The notes under the pieces were generated by a model. The model was not told where the DNA came from and did no database searches. It worked only from the letters and a program-made list of their open reading frames with translations. 64,000 nucleotides of DNA from Claveliimonas intestinigallinarum (GTDB lineage Bacteria > Bacillota > Clostridia > Lachnospirales > Lachnospiraceae). Of this stretch, positions 51,949-61,228 are shown one piece after another. The stretch covers positions 35,855-99,854 of the forward strand of contig DXED01000048.1 of NCBI GenBank assembly GCA_019115145.1, given 5' to 3'. Position numbers and translations under genes: made by a program. How positions within the stretch are numbered: the first letter of the stretch is position 1; every line of letters starts with the position of its first letter.

Positions 51949-54900
51949 AGTTTTGCGCATCTGCACGTCCACACAGAGTACAGTCTGCTGGACGGATCCA
52001 ATAAAATAAAGGAATGTATCTCCCGGGTGAAGGAGCTGGGCATGGACAGCGTGGCCATCACGGATCACGGCGTCATGTACGGCGTGATCGACTTTTACAA
52101 GGCGGCCAAGGCGGCTGGAATCAAGCCGGTGCTTGGGTGCGAGGTGTATGTGGCCCCCGGCTCCCGCTTTGACAAGGAGGCCAGAGGCAACAGCGAGAGC
52201 AGGTACTACCACCTTGTGCTGCTGGCGGAAAATGACACCGGCTACCATAACCTGATGAAGCTGGTCTCCCGGGGATTTACGGAGGGCTACTACTACAAGC
52301 CCAGGGTGGACATGGAGCTCCTTCAGGAGTTTCACGAGGGGATTATCGCCCTCAGCGCCTGCCTGGCGGGGGAAGTGGCCAGAAATATCGTGCAGGGACT
52401 CTATGAGGAGGCCAAGGAGGCGGCCCTGCGGTATGAGAAAATCTTTGGAAAGGGCAATTTTTTCCTGGAGCTCCAGGATCACGGCATGTCCCAGCAGCAG
52501 ATGGTGAACCAGGCTCTTGTGCGCATGAGCCGGGAGACGGGGATCCAGCTGGTGGCTACCAACGACGTCCATTACACCTATGCGGACGACGTGAAGCCCC
52601 ACGATATCCTCCTCTGCCTCCAGACAGGGAAAAAGCTGGCGGACGAGGACCGGATGCGCTACGAGGGCGGCCAGTACTACATCAAGTCCGAGGAGGAGAT
52701 GAGGGGACTCTTCCCCTACGCCCTGGAGGCTCTGGAGAACACCCAGAAGATCGCGGACCGATGCAATGTGGAGATCGAGTTCGGCGTGACCAAGCTGCCC
52801 AAGTACGATGTGCCGGAGGGATACACCTCCTGGGAATACTTAAATGAACTGTGCCACAAAGGGCTGGAGGAGAGGTACAGCCCTGTCACAGAGGAGCTAA
52901 AGGAGCGGCTGAAATACGAGCTGTCCGTCATCCACGACATGGGCTACGTGGACTATTTCCTCATTGTGTGGGACTTTATCAAATACGCCAGGGACAACGA
53001 CATTATGGTGGGGCCCGGCCGCGGATCCGCTGCCGGCAGCATTGTGGCCTACTGCCTGGGCATCACCAGCATCGACCCCATCCGGTACCAGCTCCTCTTT
53101 GAGAGGTTCCTCAACCCGGAGCGTGTGTCCATGCCGGATATTGACGTGGACTTCTGCTTTGAGAGAAGGCAGGAGGTCATCGACTATGTGGTGCGCAAGT
53201 ACGGCCCTGACCGGGTGGTGCAGATCGTCACCTTCGGTACTCTGGCGGCCCGGGGCGTCCTTAGGGATGTGGGCAGGGTCATGGATCTGCCCTACGCCTT
53301 TGTGGACACTATTGCGAAAATGGTTCCCACAGAGCTGAACATCACCCTGGATAAGGCCCTTGCCATGAATCCGGAGCTGAAGAAGCTGTACGAGGAGGAC
53401 AGCCAGGTGCGGGAGCTTGTGGACATGTCCAAGAGGCTGGAGGGACTGCCAAGGCACACCTCCATGCACGCGGCCGGCGTGGTCATCAGCCAGAAGGCGG
53501 TGGACGAGTACGTGCCCCTGTCTCTTGGCTCTGACGGCTCCGTGACCACCCAGTTCACCATGACTACCCTGGAGGAGCTGGGCCTTCTGAAAATGGATTT
53601 CCTGGGCCTTCGGACCCTGACGGTGATCCAGAACGCGGTGGAGCTGGCCCAGAAGAGCACAGGAAAAGAGATTGACATACACAGCATCGACTACAATGAC
53701 AAGGAGGTGCTGGACTCCATCGGCACGGGAAAGACAGACGGCGTGTTCCAGCTTGAGAGCACCGGGATGAAGGGCTTCATGAAGGAGCTGAAGCCCCAGA
53801 GCCTGGAGGATATCATTGCCGGGATTTCCCTGTACCGGCCCGGCCCCATGGACTTTATCCCCCAGTATATCAGGGGAAAAAACAACCCGGAGCTGATCAC
53901 CTACGACTGCCCCCAGCTGGAGCCGATCCTGGCACCCACCTACGGGTGCATTGTCTACCAGGAGCAGGTTATGCAGATCGTCCGGGATCTGGCCGGCTAC
54001 ACCCTGGGACGAAGCGACCTTCTGCGCCGCGCCATGTCCAAGAAAAAGGGAGATGTGATGCAGAAGGAGCGGCAGAACTTTGTCTATGGCAACCCGGAGG
54101 AGGGAGTGCCCGGCTGTGTGAACAATGGCATAGATGAGAAGACGGCCAACAAGATTTACGACGAGATGATTGATTTCGCAAAATACGCCTTCAACAAGTC
54201 CCACGCGGCGGCCTACGCGGTGGTCTCCTACCAGACAGCCTGGCTGAAGTACTACTACCCGGTGGAATTTATGGCGGCTCTCATGACATCCGTGATTGAA
54301 AATCCATCCAAGGTGGCAGAATATATTTACAGCTGCCGCCAGATGGGCATTGACATCCTGCCCCCTGACATCAACAAGGGCGAGGGCAATTTCTCTGTGG
54401 ACGGAGGCAATATCCGGTATGGCCTGGCAGCTATCAAGAGCATCGGGAAGCCGGTGATCCACTCCATCATCGAGGAGAGGGAACAAAACGGCCTCTTCCG
54501 CAGCCTGAAGGATTTCATCGAGAGAATGTCTGGAAAGGACGTGAACAGGCGCACCATCGAGAACTTCATCAAGGCGGGGGCCTTTGACGGGCTGGGAGGC
54601 ACAAGGCGGCAGTTCATGGCCATCTACGTGCAGATCCTGGACCAGGTGAACCAGGAGAGAAAATACTCCATGACCGGTCAGATGTCCCTTTTTGACCTGG
54701 TGGATGATGAGCAGAAGAAGGAGTTTGACATTCCCCTCCCGGACGTGGGCGAGTATGACAAGGAGACAAAGCTGGCCTTTGAGAAGGAGGTCAGTGGCGT
54801 GTATCTGACCGGCCATCCCCTGGAGGACTACGAGGAGAAGTGGAAGAAAAATATTTCCAGAACCACCCTGGACTTTCAGATCGATGACTCTACCGGCCGC

Positions 54901-55422
54901 TCCAAGGTCCGGGACGGCGCCAGTGAGACAGTGGGCGGCATGATCACGGCAAAGACCATCAAGCACACGAAAAACAATAAGATGATGGCCTTCCTAACTC
55001 TGGAGGATCTGGCGGGCACGGTGGAGATCGTCGTATTTCCCCGGGATTACGCGAAATACCAGCGGATGCTGAGGCAGGATGACAAGGTGTTTATCCGGGG
55101 CAGAGTGTCCGAGGAGGACGACGCCCCCAGCAAGCTCATCTGCGAGAGCGTGGTGCCTTTTGAGCAGACGAAGAAGGAGCTGTGGATCCAGTATAAGGAC
55201 AAAGCCTCCTACATGGAGGACGAAGAGCATCTCTTTGACATGCTCCGGGCCTCCGACGGGGACGACTCGGTGGTTATTTACTGCCGGGCGGAGAAGGCGG
55301 TGAAGCGTCTTCCGGCCGGAAAAAATATTTATATTGAGCCTGGAATACTGAGCAGATTGACGAATTATTTCGGAGAAAGTTGTGTAAAAGTTGTAGAAAA
55401 ACCCATTGAAAGCATAAGGTAG
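51946..55422 (+). CDS. dnaE: DNA polymerase III subunit alpha
   Basis: The 1158-residue protein has an N-terminal PHP domain (AHLHVHTEYSLLDGS), the polymerase catalytic motif MPDIDVDF near residue 395, and GRGSAAGSIVAYCLG near 355. A helix-hairpin-helix region follows, then a C-terminal OB fold (VGGMITAKTIKHTKNNKM near 1000). This is the DnaE1-type replicative polymerase alpha subunit, of typical length. The ATG at 51946 follows GGGAGG; an in-frame start 66 bases earlier would be inside the hairpin and lacks a ribosome site. Confidence 0.96.
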   Translation: MSFAHLHVHTEYSLLDGSNKIKECISRVKELGMDSVAITDHGVMYGVIDFYKAAKAAGIKPVLGCEVYVAPGSRFDKEARGNSESRYYHLVLLAENDTGYHNLMKLVSRGFTEGYYYKPRVDMELLQEFHEGIIALSACLAGEVARNIVQGLYEEAKEAALRYEKIFGKGNFFLELQDHGMSQQQMVNQALVRMSRETGIQLVATNDVHYTYADDVKPHDILLCLQTGKKLADEDRMRYEGGQYYIKSEEEMRGLFPYALEALENTQKIADRCNVEIEFGVTKLPKYDVPEGYTSWEYLNELCHKGLEERYSPVTEELKERLKYELSVIHDMGYVDYFLIVWDFIKYARDNDIMVGPGRGSAAGSIVAYCLGITSIDPIRYQLLFERFLNPERVSMPDIDVDFCFERRQEVIDYVVRKYGPDRVVQIVTFGTLAARGVLRDVGRVMDLPYAFVDTIAKMVPTELNITLDKALAMNPELKKLYEEDSQVRELVDMSKRLEGLPRHTSMHAAGVVISQKAVDEYVPLSLGSDGSVTTQFTMTTLEELGLLKMDFLGLRTLTVIQNAVELAQKSTGKEIDIHSIDYNDKEVLDSIGTGKTDGVFQLESTGMKGFMKELKPQSLEDIIAGISLYRPGPMDFIPQYIRGKNNPELITYDCPQLEPILAPTYGCIVYQEQVMQIVRDLAGYTLGRSDLLRRAMSKKKGDVMQKERQNFVYGNPEEGVPGCVNNGIDEKTANKIYDEMIDFAKYAFNKSHAAAYAVVSYQTAWLKYYYPVEFMAALMTSVIENPSKVAEYIYSCRQMGIDILPPDINKGEGNFSVDGGNIRYGLAAIKSIGKPVIHSIIEEREQNGLFRSLKDFIERMSGKDVNRRTIENFIKAGAFDGLGGTRRQFMAIYVQILDQVNQERKYSMTGQMSLFDLVDDEQKKEFDIPLPDVGEYDKETKLAFEKEVSGVYLTGHPLEDYEEKWKKNISRTTLDFQIDDSTGRSKVRDGASETVGGMITAKTIKHTKNNKMMAFLTLEDLAGTVEIVVFPRDYAKYQRMLRQDDKVFIRGRVSEEDDAPSKLICESVVPFEQTKKELWIQYKDKASYMEDEEHLFDMLRASDGDDSVVIYCRAEKAVKRLPAGKNIYIEPGILSRLTNYFGESCVKVVEKPIESIR

Positions 55423-55434
55423 ATAATGTAGAAT
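55406..55434 (+). promoter_or_regulatory. pfkA promoter
   Basis: TTGAAA (55406-55411), a 17-base spacer and TAGAAT (55429-55434) form a near-consensus promoter whose -35 lies in the last codons of dnaE. Confidence 0.7.
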
Positions 55435-55491
55435 GGTAAAGAATAAGAGAAAGATCCAGATTATGAATACACGACAAATGGAGGAAAAATC

Positions 55492-56472
55492 ATGGCAGAG
55501 AAGAAGGTAATTCGTACGATCGGAGTTTTGACAAGCGGCGGTGACGCCCCTGGAATGAACGCTGCGATCCGTGCGGTAGTGAGGACAGCTTTAGGGAAAG
55601 GCTTAAAGGTAAGGGGTATCCGCAAGGGATATCAGGGACTTCTGGATGAAGAGATCATAGACCTGACTGCGAGAGATGTATCCGACACGATCCAGAGAGG
55701 AGGCACCATTCTGCAGACAGCCCGCTGTGAGGAGATGCGCACAGAGGAGGGACAGCAGAAGGCTGCGGCTATCTGTAAGAAATACGGCATTGACGGCCTG
55801 GTAGTCATCGGAGGAGACGGCTCCTTCGCGGGCGCTCAGAAGCTGGCAAACCTGGGGATCAACACCATCGGTATCCCGGGAACCATCGACCTGGACATCG
55901 CCTGTACAGAATATACGATTGGATTTGACACAGCTGTAAACACAGCTATGGAGGCTATTGACAAGGTAAGAGATACTTCCACATCCCACGAGAGATGCTC
56001 CATCATCGAGGTTATGGGAAGAGACGCCGGATGGCTGGCCCTGTGGTGCGGTATCGCCAACGGCGCTGAGAGGATCCTTCTTCCCGAGGAGCACGACTTT
56101 GATGAGGCCGCGATCATCGCGGACATCCAGGAGTGCAGAAAGCGCGGAAAGAAGAACTATATCATCATCAACGCGGAGGGAATCGGCGGCTCCATCGAGC
56201 TGGCCAAGAGAATTGAGGCGGCCACAGGCATGGAGACAAGAGCCACCATCCTGGGACACATGCAGCGCGGCGGAAGTCCCACATGTAAGGATCGTGTGTA
56301 CGCTTCCATCATGGGCGCGAAGGCAGTAGATCTTCTGATTGAGGGCAAGAGCAACCGCGTAGTTGGATACAAAGGCGGCGAGTATGTAGACTTTGATATC
56401 AACGAGGCGCTGAACATGCAGAAACAGATTCCTGCTTATCAGTATGAGATCGCGAGAGAGCTGGCACTGTAA
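55492..56472 (+). CDS. pfkA: ATP-dependent 6-phosphofructokinase
   Basis: The 326-residue enzyme begins GVLTSGGDAPGMNAAIRAVV, has GGDGSFAGAQKL near residue 105 (Gly after Asp, as in ATP-dependent forms), the catalytic region GTIDLDIACTEYTIGFDTA near 127, and MGRDAGWLAL near 172. Catalytic aspartates of the TIDxD motif are kept, though Leu replaces the usual Asn between them. It is the committed step of glycolysis. ATGGAGGAAAAATC precedes the ATG. The DUF1934 gene begins directly at its stop, so the two share an mRNA. Confidence 0.94.
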   Translation: MAEKKVIRTIGVLTSGGDAPGMNAAIRAVVRTALGKGLKVRGIRKGYQGLLDEEIIDLTARDVSDTIQRGGTILQTARCEEMRTEEGQQKAAAICKKYGIDGLVVIGGDGSFAGAQKLANLGINTIGIPGTIDLDIACTEYTIGFDTAVNTAMEAIDKVRDTSTSHERCSIIEVMGRDAGWLALWCGIANGAERILLPEEHDFDEAAIIADIQECRKRGKKNYIIINAEGIGGSIELAKRIEAATGMETRATILGHMQRGGSPTCKDRVYASIMGAKAVDLLIEGKSNRVVGYKGGEYVDFDINEALNMQKQIPAYQYEIARELAL

Positions 56473-56949
56473 ATGACAAAGGATGTATTGATCAGTATTT
56501 CCGGACTCCACTTCGGTGCAGGGGAGGAGAACGGGGAGGGCGAGCCGGTGGAGATCATCACTCCGGCCGCCTATTATCTGAAGAATGACAGGCACTACGT
56601 ACTCTACGACGAGGTCGTGGAGGGCGTGCCCGGCACGGTCAAAAATACGATCAAGATCATAGGCGACAGCCTGTTCGAGGTGCGCAAAAGCGGGATCGCC
56701 AACGCCCGGATGGTGTTTGAGAAGGGCAGGATGAACATGACCGCCTACGAGACACCTTACGGGGAAATGATGGTGGGCATCCACACGAGAGATATCACCA
56801 CCGAGGTGTCAGAGGACAGGATCGACGTACACATCAGCTACGCCCTGGACATCAACAGCGAGCCCCTGTCCGATTGTGAGATAGATGTGACCATCCGCCC
56901 GGTGCAGCCGGCACAGCCGGCGCAGGGTTCTGCCCCGGAGCAGATATAA
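56473..56949 (+). CDS. DUF1934 beta-barrel protein
   Basis: The 158-residue protein fits the DUF1934 calycin-like family. It has a beta-rich core (AAYYLKNDRHYVLYDEVVEG, IKIIGDSLFEVRKSG, MNMTAYETPYGEM) and a proline/glutamine-rich tail. These soluble proteins are widespread in Firmicutes with no established function. The start codon follows the pfkA stop directly, with the ribosome site inside pfkA. A strong bidirectional terminator follows. Confidence 0.8.
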   Translation: MTKDVLISISGLHFGAGEENGEGEPVEIITPAAYYLKNDRHYVLYDEVVEGVPGTVKNTIKIIGDSLFEVRKSGIANARMVFEKGRMNMTAYETPYGEMMVGIHTRDITTEVSEDRIDVHISYALDINSEPLSDCEIDVTIRPVQPAQPAQGSAPEQI

Positions 56950-56955
56950 AACCAG

Positions 56956-56991
56956 AAAAAAACTCCAGGCCTTTCAGCCTGGAGTTTTTTT
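56956..56991. terminator. Bidirectional terminator after the pfkA operon
   Basis: A 15-base arm ending ACTCCAGGC (56956-56970) pairs with GCCTGGAGT plus T tract (56977-56991). A and T runs on both strands serve the convergent genes on either side. Confidence 0.92.
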
Positions 56992-57013
56992 GCCTCATTA
57001 TACATGATACGTA

Positions 57014-57457
57014 CTATATTTTGTCCCGAAGCCTGGCGATAAAGCCCTTCTTCTTCGGGGGCGCTTCCAGAGGACCGCGCAGGCCTCTCACCGCTGTGAT
57101 ATAGATGCCGCTCACGGTTGCCTTGACTTCCTTTTTCACGGGAATCAGGGGATACACCTTTGAGTCGCACATCAGCGTCATGATCTTTGGCCCAACCTTT
57201 GCCTTCACAACCGGCACCTTGGACCGGCGCAGATACTTGGGTGTGTTTTCCAGCACGATGGAAGGAAAGCCTGCGTCTCTCAGGCGCATGGTACGCTTGT
57301 CAATGATAAGCATGGTAACTGTCTGTGCCGCGGCGTCCAGCTGCTCCTGCTGCTCAGCCTGTCTCCTCTCCGCCTTTCTGCCGAGGAAGTACAGCACGAT
57401 ACACGCAATGATCAAAACGACCAGAATTACTAACAAAACAATCGTCAATGTATTCAC
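57014..57457 (-). CDS. Single-pass membrane protein of unknown function
   Basis: The 147-residue protein starts with a GTG codon preceded by GAGGAGG on the minus strand. It has one N-terminal membrane helix (VLLVILVVLIIACIVLYFLG), a short Gln/Glu-rich coiled stretch, and a cytoplasmic beta-rich region with PKYLRRSKVPVV and SKVYPLIPVKKEV. It ends in a basic tail (KKKGFIARLRDKI). No family is recognised. It stands alone between the pfkA terminator and the trigger-factor-like gene on the other strand. Confidence 0.75.
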   Translation of the reverse strand: MNTLTIVLLVILVVLIIACIVLYFLGRKAERRQAEQQEQLDAAAQTVTMLIIDKRTMRLRDAGFPSIVLENTPKYLRRSKVPVVKAKVGPKIMTLMCDSKVYPLIPVKKEVKATVSGIYITAVRGLRGPLEAPPKKKGFIARLRDKI

Positions 57458-57683
57458 GGGGAAACCTCCTCACTATGTAATAATCGCACAGTATATTTTA
57501 ACATTGTTTAGGGGGTTGCGCAATGTTTTTCTTGGAGAGATTTGGCCTTTTGCGGGGAAAGACAATGAAAAAAGCATAAACTTACTTTTATTCAAAAGCG
57601 GGATGTGCTATACTGATACGAGTATCCGGTAAAGATGAAAGACAGGGTACAGAAGAAATCATAAACGATTAAGAGGTGTAGAC

Positions 57684-58739
57684 ATGAAAAGAAAAGCAGC
57701 GCTTTTACTGGCCGGCATGCTGGTATGCTCCGCCGCGCTGGCAGGATGCTCCGGCGGCAACCAGGCGTCAAATGACTATGTGACTGTCGGCGGCTACAAA
57801 GGGATAGAAGTGGACAAGGTGGCAGATCAGGAGGAAGTGACAGACGAGGATATTGACAACTATATAGCCTCTGTTCAGCAGCAGAATGCCCAGGAGGTGA
57901 CAGACCGCCCTGTCCAGGAGGGAGACATTGCCAACATTGACTTTGTGGGCAAGATGGACGGACAGGAGTTCGACGGCGGCTCCGGTCAGGGCTATGATCT
58001 GACCATCGGCTCCGGCCAGTTTATCGATGGATTTGAGGACAGCATCATCGGGCACAATGTGGGAGAGACCTTTGACTGGAACGGTCAGTTTCCGGATCCC
58101 TATACTCGAAACCCGGATTTCTCCGGCAAGCCGGTGACATTTACCATCACAGTCAACTCTATCAGCACCCTTCCCGAGGTAAACGATGACTTTGTGAAGA
58201 CCGTGTCTGATGAGTCAACGACAGTGGACGAGTACAGAGAGGAAGTCAAGAAAACTCTGGAGGAGTCCGCAAAGGACAACTACGACTACAGCCTGCAGGC
58301 AGAGGCCTGGGACGCGGTTCTTGAGAAGGCAGAGGTAGAGAAGTATCCGGAGGATGAGGTGAACGAGATCAAGGATCAGCTCATTCAGCAGTACAAGGAC
58401 GCGGCAGAGTCCTACGGCATGACCTACGAGGACTTTATCTCAAGCCAGATGAACACGGACGTGGCCAGCTTTGAAAAGCAGGCGGAGGAGGCAGCTCAGC
58501 AGTCTATCAAGCAGAAGTATGTCGCCGAGGCCATCGCGGATAAGGAGAAGCTGACGCCTACAGATGAGGAGTACGAGGAGCATTTCCAGGAGTTGGCAGA
58601 GTCCTACGGCTTTGAGGATGTGGACGCGCTGAAGCAGGCGGCCTCAGAGGATGACCTGAAGGACATGGTGCTCCAGCAGATCGTGCAGGAGTGGCTGGCG
58701 GACAACTGCATACAGGTGGTCAATGACTCGGCGGAGTAG
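57684..58739 (+). CDS. Trigger-factor-like FKBP prolyl isomerase lipoprotein
   Basis: The 351-residue protein has a lipoprotein signal (AALAGC near residue 22), then an FKBP-type domain (GDIANIDFVGKMDGQEFDGG near 85, LTIGSGQFIDGFEDSIIGH near 110). A helical trigger-factor C-terminal region follows (residues about 170-340). It lacks the ribosome-binding N-terminus of cytoplasmic trigger factor. It should act outside the membrane as a chaperone or prolyl isomerase for secreted proteins. TATACT lies near 57611 as the -10. A terminator follows the stop. Confidence 0.88.
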   Translation: MKRKAALLLAGMLVCSAALAGCSGGNQASNDYVTVGGYKGIEVDKVADQEEVTDEDIDNYIASVQQQNAQEVTDRPVQEGDIANIDFVGKMDGQEFDGGSGQGYDLTIGSGQFIDGFEDSIIGHNVGETFDWNGQFPDPYTRNPDFSGKPVTFTITVNSISTLPEVNDDFVKTVSDESTTVDEYREEVKKTLEESAKDNYDYSLQAEAWDAVLEKAEVEKYPEDEVNEIKDQLIQQYKDAAESYGMTYEDFISSQMNTDVASFEKQAEEAAQQSIKQKYVAEAIADKEKLTPTDEEYEEHFQELAESYGFEDVDALKQAASEDDLKDMVLQQIVQEWLADNCIQVVNDSAE

Positions 58740-58779
58740 ATGGAAGGGCCGGGTCAGGCTACAGACAAAGAGATTTTCA

Positions 58780-58804
58780 GGCAGGGCGTGGCTCTGCCTT
58801 TTTT
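58780..58804 (+). terminator. Terminator after the FKBP lipoprotein gene
   Basis: GGCAGGGC (58780-58787) pairs with GCTCTGCC (58791-58798), with one G-U pair and a GTG loop, then TTTTTT. Confidence 0.85.
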
Positions 58805-58951
58805 ATACTTCCAGGCATAAAGTACTGCTTGACAGTATATTGTAATTAATAAATTTGGCACATGTGTCAAAAATATTCAATGGAAGAGGCTCTGTATGGA
58901 GATTAGGAGAGAACAGCCTGAAGCTACAGACAGTATTTACCCAGATTTAAC

Positions 58952-59001
58952 AATAACCCTCCTGTTTGCTTGCTATAATGAGAGCAGACAGGAGGGTTAT
59001 T
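58952..59001 (+). promoter_or_regulatory. Promoter nested in a 19-bp ribosome-site hairpin
   Basis: A 14-base arm (58952-58965) pairs perfectly with 58988-59001, which contains the GGAGGG ribosome site. After one G-U pair, TGCT/AGCA extend the stem. The 12-base loop holds an extended -10, TGC-TATAAT (58971-58979). A transcript starting near 58986 would not contain the 5' arm. Confidence 0.7.
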
Positions 59002-60153
59002 ATGCACAAAGACAGCAGATTTATGAGAGAGCACCCGGTTGCCCTGATCGCACTGATCATAACCGTCGTGTGTCTGGCAGCAGGACTTTCCACAGGTGTC
59101 TCGGGGTTCCTGGGAGGAAAAGAGGGAATTTCCGGTTACATTTCCACCTGGGCCTGGAGGCTGGGAGTATCCTTTGCGGCTCTGTCCGCAGCGGCGTACA
59201 TTGTTGTTCGGGGGATGAACGCAAACAAGCAGAAGGGACGGAGCATAGTCCGCACCGCCCTCATGGCCCTGGGAGTGGCGGTGTGCCTGCTTCTGGTGAT
59301 CTGGCTGCTGCAGGCACCTATACGAGACATTCCCTATCTGATGGCGCCGGAAGGCGCCTATGTGCGCCAGCTCAGCTATGATGTGAGCACTGGTGAAGAC
59401 ACAGATCATTACTATGTGGAAGGGATCAGCGCAGAGGGAAAAGAGGTGCGTTTTCAGGTAAACAGATCCACGTACAGGCAAGGAAAAGAGCTGCTGGAGG
59501 AAAATCCGGGAGTGATCATGAAAATTGACTATCTTCCCCACACAGATGTGGTGATGGAACTGGATTACAAGGAAAATCTTGACCGAGCGGCCTATCAGGA
59601 CAGGATCAGCCCGGAGCTCTCGGACAACCCTGAAAGCTTTCAGATCCAGATCGGACAGGATGTGTTTACAGTGCCCGTGGCAGTCAGCAGGCTGCGGGAG
59701 AAGGGCTGGAATTTTGTGAGTCAGGAGGAGGCAAATACAATGGTCGCATCTATTTTCGCCCCCTGGGAGAGCCGCTTTGAAGACCATCCCCTGATCCACC
59801 TTGTCAACGACAGCGGACAGACCATCACAGTATTTGTCCGCAATACGGCGGACCACGAGGTCCCTGCGCAGGACTGCATGGCAGATGTGATTTCCCTGAG
59901 CAATGACAATCTGGAATACGAGGGGATCGATGTGTTCCTTCCCGGAGAGCTGATCCTGTCCTGGTCCGGGAAAGAACAGATGACAGAGCAATACGGGAGA
60001 CCGGATGAGATAAATGAGCTGGGAGATTATGAGACAGAATATACTTATCACCTTTTGGGAGAAGAGTACGGGCACAGGCTGCGGCTGGGCTACGGGGCAA
60101 ATGATCTTCTGAACTCTATCTGGATAGAAAATTGGATAGAGGCGGATGATTGA
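59002..60153 (+). CDS. Membrane protein of unknown function (383 aa)
   Basis: The 383-residue protein has three hydrophobic segments near the N-terminus (VALIALIITVVCLAAGLSTG, SFAALSAAAYIVVRG and ALGVAVCLLLVIWLLQ). A long extracytoplasmic region with many acidic residues follows, ending GYGANDLLNSIWIENWIEADD. No family is recognised. The ATG at 59002 follows GGAGGG by 5 bases. It is preceded by its own promoter inside a hairpin. Its neighbour is the recombinase gene, but no shared function is evident. Confidence 0.75.
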   Translation: MHKDSRFMREHPVALIALIITVVCLAAGLSTGVSGFLGGKEGISGYISTWAWRLGVSFAALSAAAYIVVRGMNANKQKGRSIVRTALMALGVAVCLLLVIWLLQAPIRDIPYLMAPEGAYVRQLSYDVSTGEDTDHYYVEGISAEGKEVRFQVNRSTYRQGKELLEENPGVIMKIDYLPHTDVVMELDYKENLDRAAYQDRISPELSDNPESFQIQIGQDVFTVPVAVSRLREKGWNFVSQEEANTMVASIFAPWESRFEDHPLIHLVNDSGQTITVFVRNTADHEVPAQDCMADVISLSNDNLEYEGIDVFLPGELILSWSGKEQMTEQYGRPDEINELGDYETEYTYHLLGEEYGHRLRLGYGANDLLNSIWIENWIEADD

Positions 60154-60201
60154 AAAACGGGGCTGAAAACGTACAGAGACACACGGAATAGAATCCCGTC
60201 A

Positions 60202-60241
60202 AACCGTCCGATATAATTTTTACAAAAAAGAGAGGACGGTT
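60202..60241 (+). promoter_or_regulatory. Recombinase promoter inside a hairpin
   Basis: AACCGTCC (60202-60209) pairs with GGACGGTT (60234-60241). The loop contains TATAAT (60212-60217); the GAGAGGA ribosome-site region runs into the 3' arm. The -35 is not clear. Confidence 0.55.
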
Positions 60242-60247
60242 GGATCA

Positions 60248-61225
60248 ATGGAGAACAAAAGAGACATATCTGTGCTGCACCGGCAGGAGCTGGCTTACAT
60301 AGCGGTCTTCTGGCTGGAAAGCGCCAGGAAGAGGATCAAGGAATCCTCCTACATCAAGTACGGGAACCTTCTTAAAAACCACATTCTCCCGGAGCTGGGT
60401 GAACTGTGTGTCACGGAGCTTTCCACAGAGCGGGTGGACCACTTTGTCCGGCGCAAGCTGTCGGAAGGACGCAGGGATCACAGGGGCGGTCTGGCGGAGA
60501 AGACGGTGAAGGATATACTGGCGGTCCTGAAGGAGGTATGCAGCTTTGCCTCCCAGATGGGATGGGAAATCCCGTGCCGTTTTGAGCTGATACGGCTGCG
60601 GCGGCAGGAGCGGCAGATCCGGATCCTGAACAGGGAGGAGCAGAGAGCGCTGGGAGCCTTTCTCTTCCGTGATGGGGAACTTTTAAAGACGGGTATACTG
60701 CTCAGCCTCTACATGGGACTGCGGATCGGTGAGGTCTGCGCCCTCAGGCGGGAGCATATCCGCTATGAGGAGGCGGTGCTCCAGGTGCGGCTCACCATGC
60801 AGCGCATCCAGGACCCGGAGGCGCCCGGCGGGAAAAGGACCAAGATCATAGTGACAGCGCCCAAGAGCGGCAAATCCCTGCGGGACATCCCCATCCCGCA
60901 GCCGCTTTTTGGAAGGCTTCTCGCTCTTTCCGGAGATGTGCCGGACAACGCCTACGTCCTTACCGGGCGGCCGGACCGGTTCATAGAACCCAGGACAATG
61001 GAAAACGTGTTTAAGCGCTACCTGAGAGAATGTCACATGCCGGACATCAACTACCATGCCCTCCGGCACACCTTTGCCACCCGGTGCATTGAGAGCGGCT
61101 TTGACGTGAAGACGCTCAGTGAGATCCTGGGGCATGCCAATGTAAATATCACCCTGAACAGATATGTCCACTCCTCCATGGAGAGAAAGCGGGAGAATAT
61201 GGGCAGACTTCAGGTGCTGTACTAA
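60248..61225 (+). CDS. Tyrosine recombinase (phage integrase family)
   Basis: The 325-residue protein has an N-terminal SAM-like DNA-binding domain and the full catalytic set: Arg in GLRIGEVCALRREH near residue 158, Lys in APKSGKSLRDIP near 205, HALRHTFATRC near 275, LGHANVNITLNRYVH near 300 with the nucleophile Tyr. It is the size of XerC/D-like and DNA-invertase-type tyrosine recombinases, not of large phage integrases. Directly downstream lie 29-bp inverted repeats flanking a promoter, so it probably flips that segment. No other phage genes are present. Confidence 0.92.
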   Translation: MENKRDISVLHRQELAYIAVFWLESARKRIKESSYIKYGNLLKNHILPELGELCVTELSTERVDHFVRRKLSEGRRDHRGGLAEKTVKDILAVLKEVCSFASQMGWEIPCRFELIRLRRQERQIRILNREEQRALGAFLFRDGELLKTGILLSLYMGLRIGEVCALRREHIRYEEAVLQVRLTMQRIQDPEAPGGKRTKIIVTAPKSGKSLRDIPIPQPLFGRLLALSGDVPDNAYVLTGRPDRFIEPRTMENVFKRYLRECHMPDINYHALRHTFATRCIESGFDVKTLSEILGHANVNITLNRYVHSSMERKRENMGRLQVLY

Positions 61226-61228
61226 AGT

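Noticed and set aside
57458..57683. Divergent regulatory element between the 147-residue gene and the FKBP lipoprotein gene
   Set aside because: Only ordinary -10-like sequences (TATACT on both strands) are visible, with no clear palindrome or paired -35.
60248..61225. Recombinase as a prophage or integrative-element integrase
   Set aside because: No phage or conjugation genes, no att-like duplication around a tRNA; the paired inverted repeats beside it explain it better as an invertase.
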